A stretch of 64,000 nucleotides of DNA from Streptomyces spiramyceticus (GTDB lineage Bacteria; Actinomycetota; Actinomycetes; Streptomycetales; Streptomycetaceae): positions 2,638,001 to 2,702,000 of the forward strand of contig NZ_JARBAX010000001.1 in NCBI RefSeq assembly GCF_028807635.1, given 5' to 3'. Numbering within the stretch: position 1 is the first letter of the stretch; each line of letters starts with the position of its first letter. This document shows, piece after piece, positions 42,600 through 51,283 of this stretch. A program made the translations under genes and the position numbers. The notes beneath the pieces are model-generated. The model was not told the origin of the DNA and made no database searches. It saw only the letters and a list, made by a program, of their open reading frames with translations.

Positions 42600-44246
42600 G
42601 TGCAGCGGAACACGAAACGGCAACTGCGTGTAATCGACGCGTCGTTCGTTGCCCTCGGGCCGTCCGGTGTGGCGATACGTGATCGGCTCAAACACCTCAC
42701 GTCCGAGGACGAGAAGGTGTTGCGTGTGGTCGGCGAACACCTCGGACGCCTCGCATCCCGTGATCTGGCGGCCCGGTGCCGTGACGGTCTGGAACACACC
42801 TCGGATACGTGGGCGGCCCGTAAGCAGGGCCTGACCGGCGAGTCGTCCTCGCGGTGGGCGGGCAGTATCACGAAGGCCACCCACGATCAGTGGGCGCTCT
42901 CCCGTCGCTGCCAGCTCGCACATATTCAGTCTCTTGAGGCCGGTGCGCGCACGCTGTTGCACCGTCTGTCCCAGCCGATCGGCGAGAAAGGTTCGAAGCG
43001 GGCCCCGGGCGGCTACCGGTCGAAGCGCGAGTGGTTCCAGAAGTCGCGTCGCCTGCACACGCTGGAACACCGTCTCGACGTCGCCCGCGCCGATCGGGAG
43101 GCAGGCGTCGTGCACGTCGTGCGCGGCGGCCGGAAGTTGCTCAACAACCGGCACAACCTCGAAGCCGCGCAGCTCACCGAGACCGAGTGGCGGGCACGGT
43201 GGGAGGCGGGGCGGTGGTTCCTCGCCGCTGACGGCGAGTCCGGGAAGCATTTCGGGAACGAGACGATCCGCGTCAGCCCCGACGGCGAGGTCAGCATCAA
43301 GCTTCCCGCGCCGCTCGCGGATCTGGCTAACGCCAGGCACGGCCGGTACGTCCTCGCCTCGAAGGTGCAGTTCAAGCACCGGGGTCAGGAGTGGGCCGAC
43401 CGCATCGACGCCAACCGGGCTGTCGCCTACCGCGTCCACCTGGATGTGGAGCGCGGGCGCTGGTACCTCACCGCTTCGTGGCAGCGCCCCACGGTGAAGA
43501 CCATCCCGCTTGATACCGCACGGGCCAAGGGCATGATCGGCGTCGACACGAACGCCGACCACTTCGCCGCCTACCGCCTCGACGTGCACGGCAACCCGGT
43601 CGGCGACCCCAAGAGCTTCTTCTACGACCTGTCCGGGTCGGCCCAGCACCGGGACGCGCAGATCCGGCACGCCATCACCCGTCTCCTGCACTGGGCGAAG
43701 CGCTGCGGCGTCGCCGCGATCGCGATTGAGGACCTGGACTTCACCGCCGAGAAGACCCGCGAGAAGCACGGCCGCAGGAAGCGGTTCCGTCAGCTCATCT
43801 CCGGTATCCCCACCGGCAAGCTCAAAGCCCGGCTCGTGTCGATGGCCGCCGAGATGGACCTGTCCATCGTGGCCGTCGACCCGGCCTACACCTCGATGTG
43901 GGGCGACCAGCACTGGCGCAAGCCGCTGGCCACCGGTCGCCGCAAGATGTCCCGTCACGATGCCGCTGGTATCGCGATCGGGCGACGCGCACTCGGGCAC
44001 CCGATCCGGCGACGGACGGCACCGCCCCAGCATCACCAGAGTGATGGTGCTGGGCATCGGACCGTCCAGGCCGGACCGGAGACGCGAGGACGCGAGGAAA
44101 CCCGCCCACCCGTCACGGAACGTGCACACGATGCACGTACCCAAGCGGGGACCACCGGAACGCGGGAGACCAGTCGGATATCCAAAACCGTTCGGGATGT
44201 CCGCAGTGACCAGGTATGGGTACAAGACTCACTCCTGGTCACTTAA
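42600..44246 (+). CDS. tnpB: TnpB-related RNA-guided nuclease
   Basis: The protein has 548 residues. GTG 42600 follows GGGAGG at 6 bp. The C-terminal half is a RuvC-like nuclease with all three acidic residues in view: Asp in MIGVDTNADH (near residue 314), Glu in IAIEDLDF (near 376) and Asp in SRHDAAGIAI (near 453). The zinc ribbon normally found between the second and third motifs lacks cysteines here (AYTSMWGDQHWRKPLA), as in the large TnpB-related group of Streptomyces. TnpB proteins use an RNA from the right end of the element to cut the empty target and keep the element in place. The frame is complete, so the nuclease may be active. The last 60 residues overlap the likely guide RNA region. 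Confidence 0.88.
   Translation: MQRNTKRQLRVIDASFVALGPSGVAIRDRLKHLTSEDEKVLRVVGEHLGRLASRDLAARCRDGLEHTSDTWAARKQGLTGESSSRWAGSITKATHDQWALSRRCQLAHIQSLEAGARTLLHRLSQPIGEKGSKRAPGGYRSKREWFQKSRRLHTLEHRLDVARADREAGVVHVVRGGRKLLNNRHNLEAAQLTETEWRARWEAGRWFLAADGESGKHFGNETIRVSPDGEVSIKLPAPLADLANARHGRYVLASKVQFKHRGQEWADRIDANRAVAYRVHLDVERGRWYLTASWQRPTVKTIPLDTARAKGMIGVDTNADHFAAYRLDVHGNPVGDPKSFFYDLSGSAQHRDAQIRHAITRLLHWAKRCGVAAIAIEDLDFTAEKTREKHGRRKRFRQLISGIPTGKLKARLVSMAAEMDLSIVAVDPAYTSMWGDQHWRKPLATGRRKMSRHDAAGIAIGRRALGHPIRRRTAPPQHHQSDGAGHRTVQAGPETRGREETRPPVTERAHDARTQAGTTGTRETSRISKTVRDVRSDQVWVQDSLLVT
44205..44243 (+). ncRNA. Right-end hairpin and likely omega-RNA 3' part
   Basis: AGTGACCAGG (44205-44214) and CCTGGTCACT (44234-44243) form a perfect stem with a 19-nt loop at the end of the element. 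In TnpB systems the right end is transcribed as a scaffold RNA, and the guide is the flanking DNA, here starting at about 44247. The RNA is inferred from this arrangement. Confidence 0.4.
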
Positions 44247-44375
44247 TTGGAACGGTGGGAGACCGGCGTGTACGAGCGGGGCGCGTACCACGTCGGTCTG
44301 CGGCATCTCAGTGAGGCCGATGCGTGCGCGCATCTGCTGCGGCTGCTGACGGGGTGACTGGGGGACTGGGTGACT

Positions 44376-45887
44376 TCAACCGGCCGCGCAGTGACCGGGG
44401 CGCGCGTAGACCGTGATCCGCGCCCCGGTGACCTCCTTGCTGCTGCACTCCTCGAAGTGCTCCCGCAGCGTCGTGCGCTTCATGACCTCCTGCTCCGTCG
44501 TGTCGACCGGATCCCCCTCGGGATCGCCGAGTACGACGATGCGGTCGGAGGCCAGCATGCGTGCACGTATGTGCGCCGCCGGGATCTCCTCGCCGTACAG
44601 CGAGTCGGAGGTGTCCACCGCCCGGGCCAGGGCAAGGTCGCGGTAGTCCCTGTACGCCGCCGGCTGGGCGAGGGTCCATACGCGCCGCCTTGACGGCGTG
44701 AAGAGCAGACCGTCGCCGGGCTCCGCCGCTTCCCGCACCGCCTGCGTCACGGCGGTGGCGTCGTCCACGCGGCTCTCCGGGCTCCGCAGATGCGCGCCCA
44801 CGGCCAGTACGGGCACCAGGACCGCCGCCAGCGCCAGGCACCATGCCCACGCCCACCGCCCGCTGTGCGACCGGACGGCCCGGTCCAGGGCCGCGCCCGT
44901 CAGCAGCGCGAACCCTATGACGTAATAGAGGACGTAGCGGTCTACGTACATCGGCTTGAGCTGGGAGGCCAGCAGCAGGACGACCGTGGGCAGGATCAGC
45001 ATCGGAACGGCGAGCGTCCGCAGCCCGATCGGCCCGTTCGTAGGCACCGGGGTGGTGCGCGCGCACCACAGCCCCACGACCGCCAGCGCCACAAAGCTCA
45101 GCAGCTGCACGGGGTCGGGCCACATTATCCAGCGGATCTGCTCCGACTGGCCCATGCTGAAGACGGCGAGCGGCGCGAGCCCGGCGACGACGCAGGCGGC
45201 GGCCACGGTCCAGGCCCGCTTGACCGGGCGCGGCACGTCGGAGAGCAGCATGGTCGCGCCGTGCGCCGTCAGCATCAGTACGGCGAACTCGTGGAGCAGA
45301 CAGGCAGTCAGCGCGGCGGCCGTGTAGGCGACCCAGAGCCCTCTGGTGGGCCGGGTCGCTGCGCACACCAGGAGGTAGGTGGCCCAGGTGACGATCGCGC
45401 ACACCAGCGCGTACGAGCGGCCCTCCTGCGCGTACTGCTGCACGGCGGGGATGAGCGGGAAGACCAGCCCGGCGAACACGCCCGCGCGCTCCCCCGCGAA
45501 CCGGTGGCCGAGCAGCCCGATGCCGGCGGCGGCCGCGGCCGTTGCCAGTACGGACGGGAGCCGCAGCGTGGTCACGTCCCCGCCGAAGACGGCGAACAGG
45601 CCGTGCATGAAGAGGTAGTAGACGCCGTGCACGGCGTCGAAGTTCTGGAGCGTGTGCCACAGCTCGGGCAGGGTGCGGTGCGCCATGTCGTACGTCACGA
45701 CTTCGTCCCGCCAGACACTGCCCTGCCTGCGGATGCCCCACAGCCCGAACAGGAGCGTCACCGTCAGGGGGACCAGTGCCGCTGTGGTCCGCGACTTCCA
45801 CACAGGGCGTTCGGCGTCGACGGCCGGCGAAACCTTCAGCGCGGTACTTATGGCGGACTCCCTGTGAGGGGGCAGATATGTGCACAC
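44376..45887 (-). CDS. GT39/ArnT-like membrane glycosyltransferase
   Basis: The protein has up to 503 residues; the GTG at 45887 lacks a good ribosome site, so the true start may be further in. It is a polytopic membrane protein with about 10-11 helices. The first outer loop contains SVWRDEVVTYDMAH, the acidic DE motif that is the catalytic site in the PMT/ArnT superfamily. HGVYYLFMHGL in the next loop is also typical of this group. Such enzymes transfer a sugar from a polyprenyl phosphate carrier to a protein or cell-wall acceptor outside the membrane. The C-terminal 110 residues form a small extracellular domain with LLFTPSRRRVW. It converges with the secreted remnant on the left and is followed upstream by a carboxypeptidase gene on the same strand. 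Confidence 0.85.
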   Translation of the reverse strand: MCTYLPPHRESAISTALKVSPAVDAERPVWKSRTTAALVPLTVTLLFGLWGIRRQGSVWRDEVVTYDMAHRTLPELWHTLQNFDAVHGVYYLFMHGLFAVFGGDVTTLRLPSVLATAAAAAGIGLLGHRFAGERAGVFAGLVFPLIPAVQQYAQEGRSYALVCAIVTWATYLLVCAATRPTRGLWVAYTAAALTACLLHEFAVLMLTAHGATMLLSDVPRPVKRAWTVAAACVVAGLAPLAVFSMGQSEQIRWIMWPDPVQLLSFVALAVVGLWCARTTPVPTNGPIGLRTLAVPMLILPTVVLLLASQLKPMYVDRYVLYYVIGFALLTGAALDRAVRSHSGRWAWAWCLALAAVLVPVLAVGAHLRSPESRVDDATAVTQAVREAAEPGDGLLFTPSRRRVWTLAQPAAYRDYRDLALARAVDTSDSLYGEEIPAAHIRARMLASDRIVVLGDPEGDPVDTTEQEVMKRTTLREHFEECSSKEVTGARITVYARPGHCAAG

Positions 45888-46054
45888 GTCACGGAGCGCC
45901 GCGCCGGGCGCTCCACACTAACGGGCAAGCGTACGAGAGCGAACGTTGCGCGCCCTGTGCCGAGTTCGGGCGCCTCGCGCAGGCGCCGACGAAACGATTC
46001 ACTCAGGCAAAGGCGACAGCCCGCGCAAAGCCCGTATCTGTTACTCCTGGAACG

Positions 46055-46091
46055 GGTGCTGCCGCCGGTTCTCGCGTCCGGCGGCAGCACC
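46055..46091 (-). terminator. Terminator of the carboxypeptidase gene
   Basis: Perfect 14-bp stem GGTGCTGCCGCCGG (46055-46068) and CCGGCGGCAGCACC (46078-46091), loop 9 nt, 18 bp beyond the stop of the minus-strand gene. Confidence 0.85.
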
Positions 46092-46109
46092 TTGCTCATC
46101 GGGCTGTCG

Positions 46110-48683
46110 TCACCCCACGCGCGCCAGCTTCTCGCTGAAGCCCGGCTCGACGAGGTCCTTCTGCAGCGCGACCGGCGCCTTGACCTGGCCGGGCCCCGTG
46201 CCGACAGTCACCTCGCCGACCTCGGTGCCCGCCTTCGCCGCGTGCGGCACCGGCTTGCCGTTGTCGGAGATCGCCAGCTCCACCTTCAGGCCCGGCCAGC
46301 CGACCGCGTTGAGGTTCTTCGTCGCGACGACCGGCGTCTGCCCGCCGAGCCCGTCGTCGACGTAACCCACCACGTCGCCCTTCTTCACGACGGTGGCCGA
46401 CGTGACGTCGCGCTGGGCGGCCTGGATCAGCTTGAGGCTGTTGGTGATCGCGAGCTGCAGCTTGGAGTCGAGCGTGGTTCCGGTCTGCTGACCCATCACC
46501 GCGCCCACGATCCGCCGCTTCTTGCCGTCGACGACGGTGTCGGCGGACCAGAGGAGATTGCCGCCGGCGGGGGTGGAAGAACCCGTCTTGACGCCGCTCA
46601 CACCCGGCTCCAGCAGGATGTTGTTGTTGTTGTAGATCTTGCCGTCGAGGCCCGGGATCTCGATCTCGGGCGTGTTGACGATCTCCTGGAACACGTCGTT
46701 CTCCAGGACCGCCTTGGCCAGCTTGAGCTGGTCGGTCGCGGTGCTCACCGTGGTGGGGTCGAGGCCGCTCGGGTCGGTGTACGTCGTGTTCTTCATGCCG
46801 AGGTCCTTGGCGGCGTCGTTCATCTTCTTGACGAACTCGGCCTCGGAGTCGGCGTCCCAGCGGGCGAGGAGCCGCGCGGCGTTGTTGCCGGACGGGATCA
46901 TGAGCAGCTGGAGCATCTGCCGCTCGGTGAACTCCTGTCCCTCCTTGATCGCGGCGGTCGACTCGTCGGCGGCCTTGGACTCCTTCTCGGCCTGCTCGTC
47001 GACCGTGATCTTCGGGCCGTTCTCGTCGCCCTTGAGCGGGTGCTCCTTGAGGATCACGTACGCCGTCATCGCCTTCGTCACACTGGCGATAGGCGCGGGC
47101 TTCTGCGCCCCGTGCGTACCGATGCTTCCGACGCCCTGGACCTCGACGGCCGACTGACCCTCCTCGGGCCACGGCATGTCGAGCGCGCCGCCCTCGAAGG
47201 TGTACGTCGCCTTCGCGGTCAGCGCGAGCGCGGGCGCGGGGAGCGGCCGCAGGAACTGTACGACCGCAAAGACGATCACCAGCAGCAGGACCAGCGGCGT
47301 CCAGATCTTGACCCGCCGCAGGGCGTTCCGCACGGGGGTTTCCGGCGGGGGCGGGGTGTTCGTCAGCTCGGCGAGCAGATCGAGCGGGGGCAGCGGCGGC
47401 AAGGGCTGCTGCCGGGTCCGCTCGGCCTCGGGAAGGGCGCCGGGTGCGGGTGCGGGTGCGGGTGCCTCAGGCTTGGCCGCCCACTGCGGCGACTGCGGCC
47501 TCTCCGGCTTCCGGGCCGGCGGCCGTACGTCGTCCGGCTTGATGAGCGGCACGAACTTGCTGGTCCGCTCGGCGGCGGACTCCGGCGCGGGCTTCGGAGC
47601 GGGCTTCGGAGCCTTGGGCGGACCGACGCTCTTGAGCGCGGTGGTCGGCTGGTCGATGGCCGCACGCGGCCGGACGGCCTTGAAGACGGCAGTGGCTTGA
47701 TCCACGCCACCCCCGGCACCACCCGTGTTCTCCTGCCCGCCGGACGCCCCGCCACCGGAACCGTCGTCGGACGCGGACTCCGCCTCGGCGTCGCCCCCCA
47801 CGGCGGTACGGCCCGAACCGTCCTCGGCCTCGGACACTTCTGCGTCCGCCTGCGCGTCGGCCGCAGGCCCGCCGATGGCGCCGCCACCGGAGCCACCCTC
47901 GGACGCCGGGACCGCATCCTCGCGGGACGCTTCCGCGTCCGCCTGCGCCCTGGCCGCAGGGCCGCCGGGCGCGTTGCCCGCACGAGGGGCATCGTCGTCA
48001 GCCCCAGACTCAGCGCGGCCGGCGGCAACCCGACCGCTCTCGGCACGAGCCGCGCCCGCCCCGGCCTCAGCACCGCTGCTGGAGCCACCTTCGGACTCCG
48101 ATTCCGGATCCACGCCGGGCACACCGACGTCAGCCTGCGCCCCGGCCACGCCACCGGCGGTCGCGCCGCCCCCGCAAGGGGCGTCGTCGTCAGCCGCCTG
48201 CTTACCGCGATCAGGAGCAGACCGCCCGTCCTCGGACGCCGGGACCGCGTCAGCGTCGGATGCGTCGGGCTCGCTCGCGGCCCTGCCGTCCTTGGCGCCG
48301 GACACATCCACGTCGGATTGCGACACGGCCGCAGCGCTGTCGGCCGCGTCGTCGGCGGCAGCGGACCGGACGTCCTCGGCTCCGGACGCCTGTGCGTCGG
48401 ACACGGCCGGGGTCGCCACCCATGCCGCCACCGCCGCGCGGAGGCGCGCATCGCCCTCGGGGGCGGTGGAGGGCTTCGTGGGCTCCTCCGCGGGGGTTTT
48501 CGTGGGCATCTTGAAGATTGCCGTCGGCTGGTCCACGTGACCCGCATCGAGGGCATCGCCGTCGTCCTGGTTCGGCCTCGCGGCCGATTCCCGGAAGACG
48601 GCGAGCCTCGGGTCGCGTTCGCCCGGAGTCGTCTCCCCCGACGACTTCCGCTGCTCCGACTTGTCGGGGGACTCGCCCGCCAC
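46110..48683 (-). CDS. D-Ala-D-Ala carboxypeptidase with long cytoplasmic tail
   Basis: The protein has 857 residues. GTG 48683 is chosen because AAGGAGG lies 6 bp before it; ATG 48698 upstream would put that site inside the gene. Residues 1-455 are disordered, rich in Ala, Asp, Glu, Pro and Ser, and repeat a short motif: DQPTAIFK, DQATAVFK, DQPTTALK. One membrane helix follows near 460 (WTPLVLLLVIVFAVVQFL). The outer part is a class S11 penicillin-binding protein with SVTK (near 534), SGN (near 597) and KTG (near 697), plus a C-terminal beta domain. It removes the last D-Ala of peptidoglycan stem peptides. The tail would lie in the cytoplasm and is unusual in length. Confidence 0.9.
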   Translation of the reverse strand: MAGESPDKSEQRKSSGETTPGERDPRLAVFRESAARPNQDDGDALDAGHVDQPTAIFKMPTKTPAEEPTKPSTAPEGDARLRAAVAAWVATPAVSDAQASGAEDVRSAAADDAADSAAAVSQSDVDVSGAKDGRAASEPDASDADAVPASEDGRSAPDRGKQAADDDAPCGGGATAGGVAGAQADVGVPGVDPESESEGGSSSGAEAGAGAARAESGRVAAGRAESGADDDAPRAGNAPGGPAARAQADAEASREDAVPASEGGSGGGAIGGPAADAQADAEVSEAEDGSGRTAVGGDAEAESASDDGSGGGASGGQENTGGAGGGVDQATAVFKAVRPRAAIDQPTTALKSVGPPKAPKPAPKPAPESAAERTSKFVPLIKPDDVRPPARKPERPQSPQWAAKPEAPAPAPAPGALPEAERTRQQPLPPLPPLDLLAELTNTPPPPETPVRNALRRVKIWTPLVLLLVIVFAVVQFLRPLPAPALALTAKATYTFEGGALDMPWPEEGQSAVEVQGVGSIGTHGAQKPAPIASVTKAMTAYVILKEHPLKGDENGPKITVDEQAEKESKAADESTAAIKEGQEFTERQMLQLLMIPSGNNAARLLARWDADSEAEFVKKMNDAAKDLGMKNTTYTDPSGLDPTTVSTATDQLKLAKAVLENDVFQEIVNTPEIEIPGLDGKIYNNNNILLEPGVSGVKTGSSTPAGGNLLWSADTVVDGKKRRIVGAVMGQQTGTTLDSKLQLAITNSLKLIQAAQRDVTSATVVKKGDVVGYVDDGLGGQTPVVATKNLNAVGWPGLKVELAISDNGKPVPHAAKAGTEVGEVTVGTGPGQVKAPVALQKDLVEPGFSEKLARVG

Positions 48684-48898
48684 CGATGCCTCCTTCATAC
48701 GCGCCCGCGCTTACGCCCGCTGTCCATCGGCCCGAAGTCCGATGTCCGAACCATGTACCAGTGTCCTGTCTGAGACCCCGGCCTCCTCGCTAGACGAGAA
48801 CGACATACCTGCCGGTTCCCGCACGAAGCACCCAGGCGCTCTCGACAGATGAATGTGAGAGGGGTCACCCTGTCATTCATCCACGCGGGGAGGCATGG

Positions 48899-49639
48899 AT
48901 GGGCAGGAGCCGCAGAACGATTCCGGAGGAGCTTCTGCTGCTCGCTCTGGACCCGACCACGGGTACCACAGCGCAGCCGCAGTCGCTCGACCTCGGCCTG
49001 GCCGGGGCACAGCTAGTGGAGCTGGCTCTGGCAGGACGGATAGCCCCAGACGGGGATCGTATCGCCGTGGTGATGGCACGGCCGACAGGAGATCCGACAT
49101 TGGACTCCGCACTGGAACTGCTGCGCAGGCGCGGCAGCCCGGTCCGGGCTGTCCACTGGATCGGCGGGCCCCGGCTGGGGCTCCGCCAGACGTACCTTTC
49201 GCATCTGGAACGATGCGGCATGGTCCATGCCGTGGCGGGTCAGATGTGCGGGGTGCTGCCGACAACTCGCTACCAGGCGACGGAAACGGCGATCAGCAGG
49301 GAAATCAGGTCCCGGCTGGACAGTGCGATCCGCACCGGCGTACCGCCGGACCCGCGGACCGCGGCGCTCGCCGCGCTCGCTCACGCAGTGGGGCTCGGCA
49401 AGCACCTCTACCCCGGCAACGAGGGGCGTTCATCGCGCTCCCGTCTCAGGGATCTGATCAGGCACGACCCCATGGGCGGTCTCGTGGCGCACGCCGTGAT
49501 GGACGTCCAGAACGGTGTGGCCGCACAGCCACGCCGCGCACAGGCAGCGGGTGGCCGGCCTCAGCCGTCCGTACCGATGCAGCCGCAGCATCAGGCACAG
49601 TCACGCCGCGACGGCATGGCCCGCGTCGCAGCGCACTGA
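48899..49639 (+). CDS. GPP34 (GOLPH3-like) family protein
   Basis: The protein has 246 residues; GGGGAGG lies before ATG 48899. The pattern TIPEELLLLALDPTTG at the start, LGLAGAQLVELALAGRI and DSALELLRRRG, then YLSHLERCGMV, is the GPP34 signature known from eukaryotic Golgi protein GOLPH3. In actinobacteria these proteins are soluble and possibly bind phosphorylated lipids or regulate membranes; no enzyme activity is established. The last 45 residues are Gln/Arg/Pro-rich and disordered. The gene diverges from the carboxypeptidase gene, with 215 bp between them for both promoters, and is followed by its own terminator. Confidence 0.9.
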   Translation: MGRSRRTIPEELLLLALDPTTGTTAQPQSLDLGLAGAQLVELALAGRIAPDGDRIAVVMARPTGDPTLDSALELLRRRGSPVRAVHWIGGPRLGLRQTYLSHLERCGMVHAVAGQMCGVLPTTRYQATETAISREIRSRLDSAIRTGVPPDPRTAALAALAHAVGLGKHLYPGNEGRSSRSRLRDLIRHDPMGGLVAHAVMDVQNGVAAQPRRAQAAGGRPQPSVPMQPQHQAQSRRDGMARVAAH

Positions 49640-49724
49640 GCCGCACCATCCGGCAGCAAGAGCAAGAGCAGTACGACCAGCGCCGCACCGACGTCCCCAA
49701 GACCCGGTTCGGGAGCCGCACCAA

Positions 49725-49788
49725 GCGCGCGGGGTGGTGGACCGGCCGTCCAGGCCATCCTGGACCGTCCGGACCGCCACCCCGCGCG
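49725..49788 (+). terminator. Long hairpin after the GPP34 gene
   Basis: GCGCGGGGTGGTGG near 49727-49740 pairs with CCGCCACCCCGCGC at 49774-49787 with one mismatch. The 33-nt loop contains a second short hairpin. It sits 86 bp after the stop. Confidence 0.6.
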
Positions 49789-49918
49789 TTCGCGTCGGCA
49801 CCGCGTGTGGCCATTCTCCAGCGCGGCCAGGCACATGGTGGCAGTCTGCTGAGCAGTAGAGCGTGCTGGCCGAACAGCCGTACATACGCACAACGCATCA
49901 GCCGGAGGTGCAGTTCCC

Positions 49919-50776
49919 GTGCCGTCCAACGTCAACCCCACCGTCAGGCGCCGCCGTTTGGGCCAGGAGCTCCGCCGGCTCCGCGAGCTCAAGGGCATGA
50001 CGGCCGAGGAGGTGGCGGAGCGCCTGCTGGTCTCCCAGTCAAAAATCAGCCGCCTCGAAAACGGCCGCCGCTCCATCAGCCAGCGCGACGTACGCGACCT
50101 GTGCGGTGTGTACGAGGTCGAGGACCACCGCATCGTCGACTCGCTCATGCAGATGGCCAAGGACTCACGCCAGCAGGGCTGGTGGCACGCCTTCGGCGAC
50201 ATCCCGTACAGCGTCTACATCGGCCTGGAGACGGACGCCGCCTCACTGCGCGTCTACGACCCCCAGATCGTCCCGGGCCTGCTCCAGACCCCGCAGTACG
50301 CCGAGGCGCTCATCACCGGCGCACTGCCCGAGACCGGCCCCACCGACGTCGAGAAACGCGTGAAGGTGAGACTGCGCCGGCAGGAACGAATCCTCGCGGC
50401 CGAGAATCCCCTGCGCCTGTGGGCCGTCATCGACGAGGCCGCGCTGCGCCGCCTGGTCGGTGACAAGCAGCTGATGCGGGAACAGCTGGAGCATCTGGTG
50501 GAGCAGTCGCAGCTGCCCCACGTGACCGTCCAGATACTGCCCTTCGAAATGGGTGCGCACCCCGGCATCAGCGGCCATTACGCGGTGCTGGAGTTCCCGG
50601 ACGCCTCGGACTCCAGCGTGGTCTACATCGAGGGGGTGACGAGCGACCTGTATCTGGAGAAGGCGAACGACGTCCAGAAGTACAGCGTGATGTACGAGCA
50701 TCTGCGCGCCCAGGCGCTGAATGTCGAGGCCTCGCGGCAGTTCATCGCGGACATCGCCAAGGAGTACGCCCGCTGA
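49919..50776 (+). CDS. Xre regulator with DUF5753 (BldB/WhiJ partner type)
   Basis: The protein has 285 residues. GTG 49919 follows GGAGG. Residues 13-70 form the helix-turn-helix (LGQELRRLRELKGMTAEEVA, then LLVSQSKISRLENGRR). From about residue 85 the DUF5753 domain follows, with QQGWWHAFGD, IVPGLLQTPQYAEALI and LPHVTVQILPFEMGAHPGI. Such regulators in Streptomyces are encoded beside DUF397 genes and take part in developmental control, as with WhiJ-type pairs. Here a DUF397 gene lies 169 bp downstream on the same strand, so the two should form a regulator-antagonist pair. The target genes are not visible in the window. Confidence 0.93.
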   Translation: MPSNVNPTVRRRRLGQELRRLRELKGMTAEEVAERLLVSQSKISRLENGRRSISQRDVRDLCGVYEVEDHRIVDSLMQMAKDSRQQGWWHAFGDIPYSVYIGLETDAASLRVYDPQIVPGLLQTPQYAEALITGALPETGPTDVEKRVKVRLRRQERILAAENPLRLWAVIDEAALRRLVGDKQLMREQLEHLVEQSQLPHVTVQILPFEMGAHPGISGHYAVLEFPDASDSSVVYIEGVTSDLYLEKANDVQKYSVMYEHLRAQALNVEASRQFIADIAKEYAR

Positions 50777-50945
50777 CAGGCGCCGGTACGGTACACCGTC
50801 GCCGCCGGGCAGCGGAAGGCGCTCCGGAATATGCCATCCGGTCGGGTGAACGACCGGTTCACACCGAGAAGTTGGCGAGTAGCGTCGCTCACGCCATCAA
50901 GAACGTTGGCGTCAGTCACATCTCACCAGCTACATCGGAGTGAAC

Positions 50946-51155
50946 ATGGCAATTCTTCAGGGCGCTACGGACACCTGGACGAAGTCCTCGTACTCCGGGG
51001 GCAACGGCGCATGTGTAGAGGTCAAGTCCCCCGTCATGCACGCCATCGCGGTACGGGACTCGAAGGCCCCCGAGGGCCCTTCCATCACCTTCGCCCCCGG
51101 TTCTTGGAGCGCGTTCGTGGGCGGAGTCGGCCAGGGGACTTTCAGCCTCGGCTGA
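50946..51155 (+). CDS. DUF397 small protein
   Basis: The protein has 69 residues; GGAG precedes ATG 50946. The pattern WTKSSYSGGNGACVEVKSP, then IAVRDSKAPEGPSITF and WSAFVGGV, is the full DUF397 domain. DUF397 proteins act with Xre/DUF5753 regulators, some as toxin-antitoxin-like or antagonist pairs. The regulator lies directly upstream. The protein is cytoplasmic and very small, and there is a strong terminator 30 bp after it. Confidence 0.93.
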   Translation: MAILQGATDTWTKSSYSGGNGACVEVKSPVMHAIAVRDSKAPEGPSITFAPGSWSAFVGGVGQGTFSLG

Positions 51156-51185
51156 CCGCCCGTCCGTACACGGCACGACCGAAGT

Positions 51186-51226
51186 GAGCCCTCTCGACCG
51201 GTTCGCCGTCCTGGCCGAGAGGGCTC
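51186..51226. terminator. Terminator between convergent genes
   Basis: GAGCCCTCTCG (51186-51196) and CGAGAGGGCTC (51216-51226) form a perfect 11-bp stem. It lies between the DUF397 gene and the convergent gene at 51284 and can serve both. Confidence 0.75.
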
Positions 51227-51283
51227 CTGGCGTACTCGTCCGTACGCACACGTACACATCCGTACTCGTCGGCGACCGGCGCC

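Larger units (their letters stand above)
42446..44246 (+). mobile_element. IS200/IS605-type tnpB-only element
   Basis: The element is about 1.8 kb and carries only a TnpB-related gene. The left part (42446-42599) contains short hairpins such as TGCGTAAGGGCGCA. The right end has a perfect 10-bp hairpin at 44205-44243. There are no inverted terminal repeats and no target duplication, as usual for this class. It interrupts a small secreted-protein gene. A TnpA transposase would have to act in trans. Confidence 0.7.
42233..44357 (+). pseudogene. Small secreted protein gene split by a TnpB element
   Basis: The left part starts at GTG 42233 (AGGAG upstream) and encodes a signal peptide (RMRTVLAALGAVAVIATG) and a mature start APCTGQFQGDARLGPERLPR, KWEKPVGPLVKG. 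This resembles the start of Streptomyces secreted TNT-type proteins. The right part, 44247-44357, encodes ERWETGVYERGAYHVGLRHL and SEADACAHLLRLLTG before TGA. If the element 42446-44246 is removed the two parts join in frame to about 107 codons. The exact join is uncertain by a few bases because TGGAAC occurs at both borders. Whether more of the original gene is missing cannot be seen. Confidence 0.55.

Noticed and set aside
44790..48773. Plus-strand open frame of 1327 codons across the glycosyltransferase and carboxypeptidase genes
   Set aside because: It crosses two real minus-strand genes and their terminator and is rich in Arg/Gly/Leu without domains.
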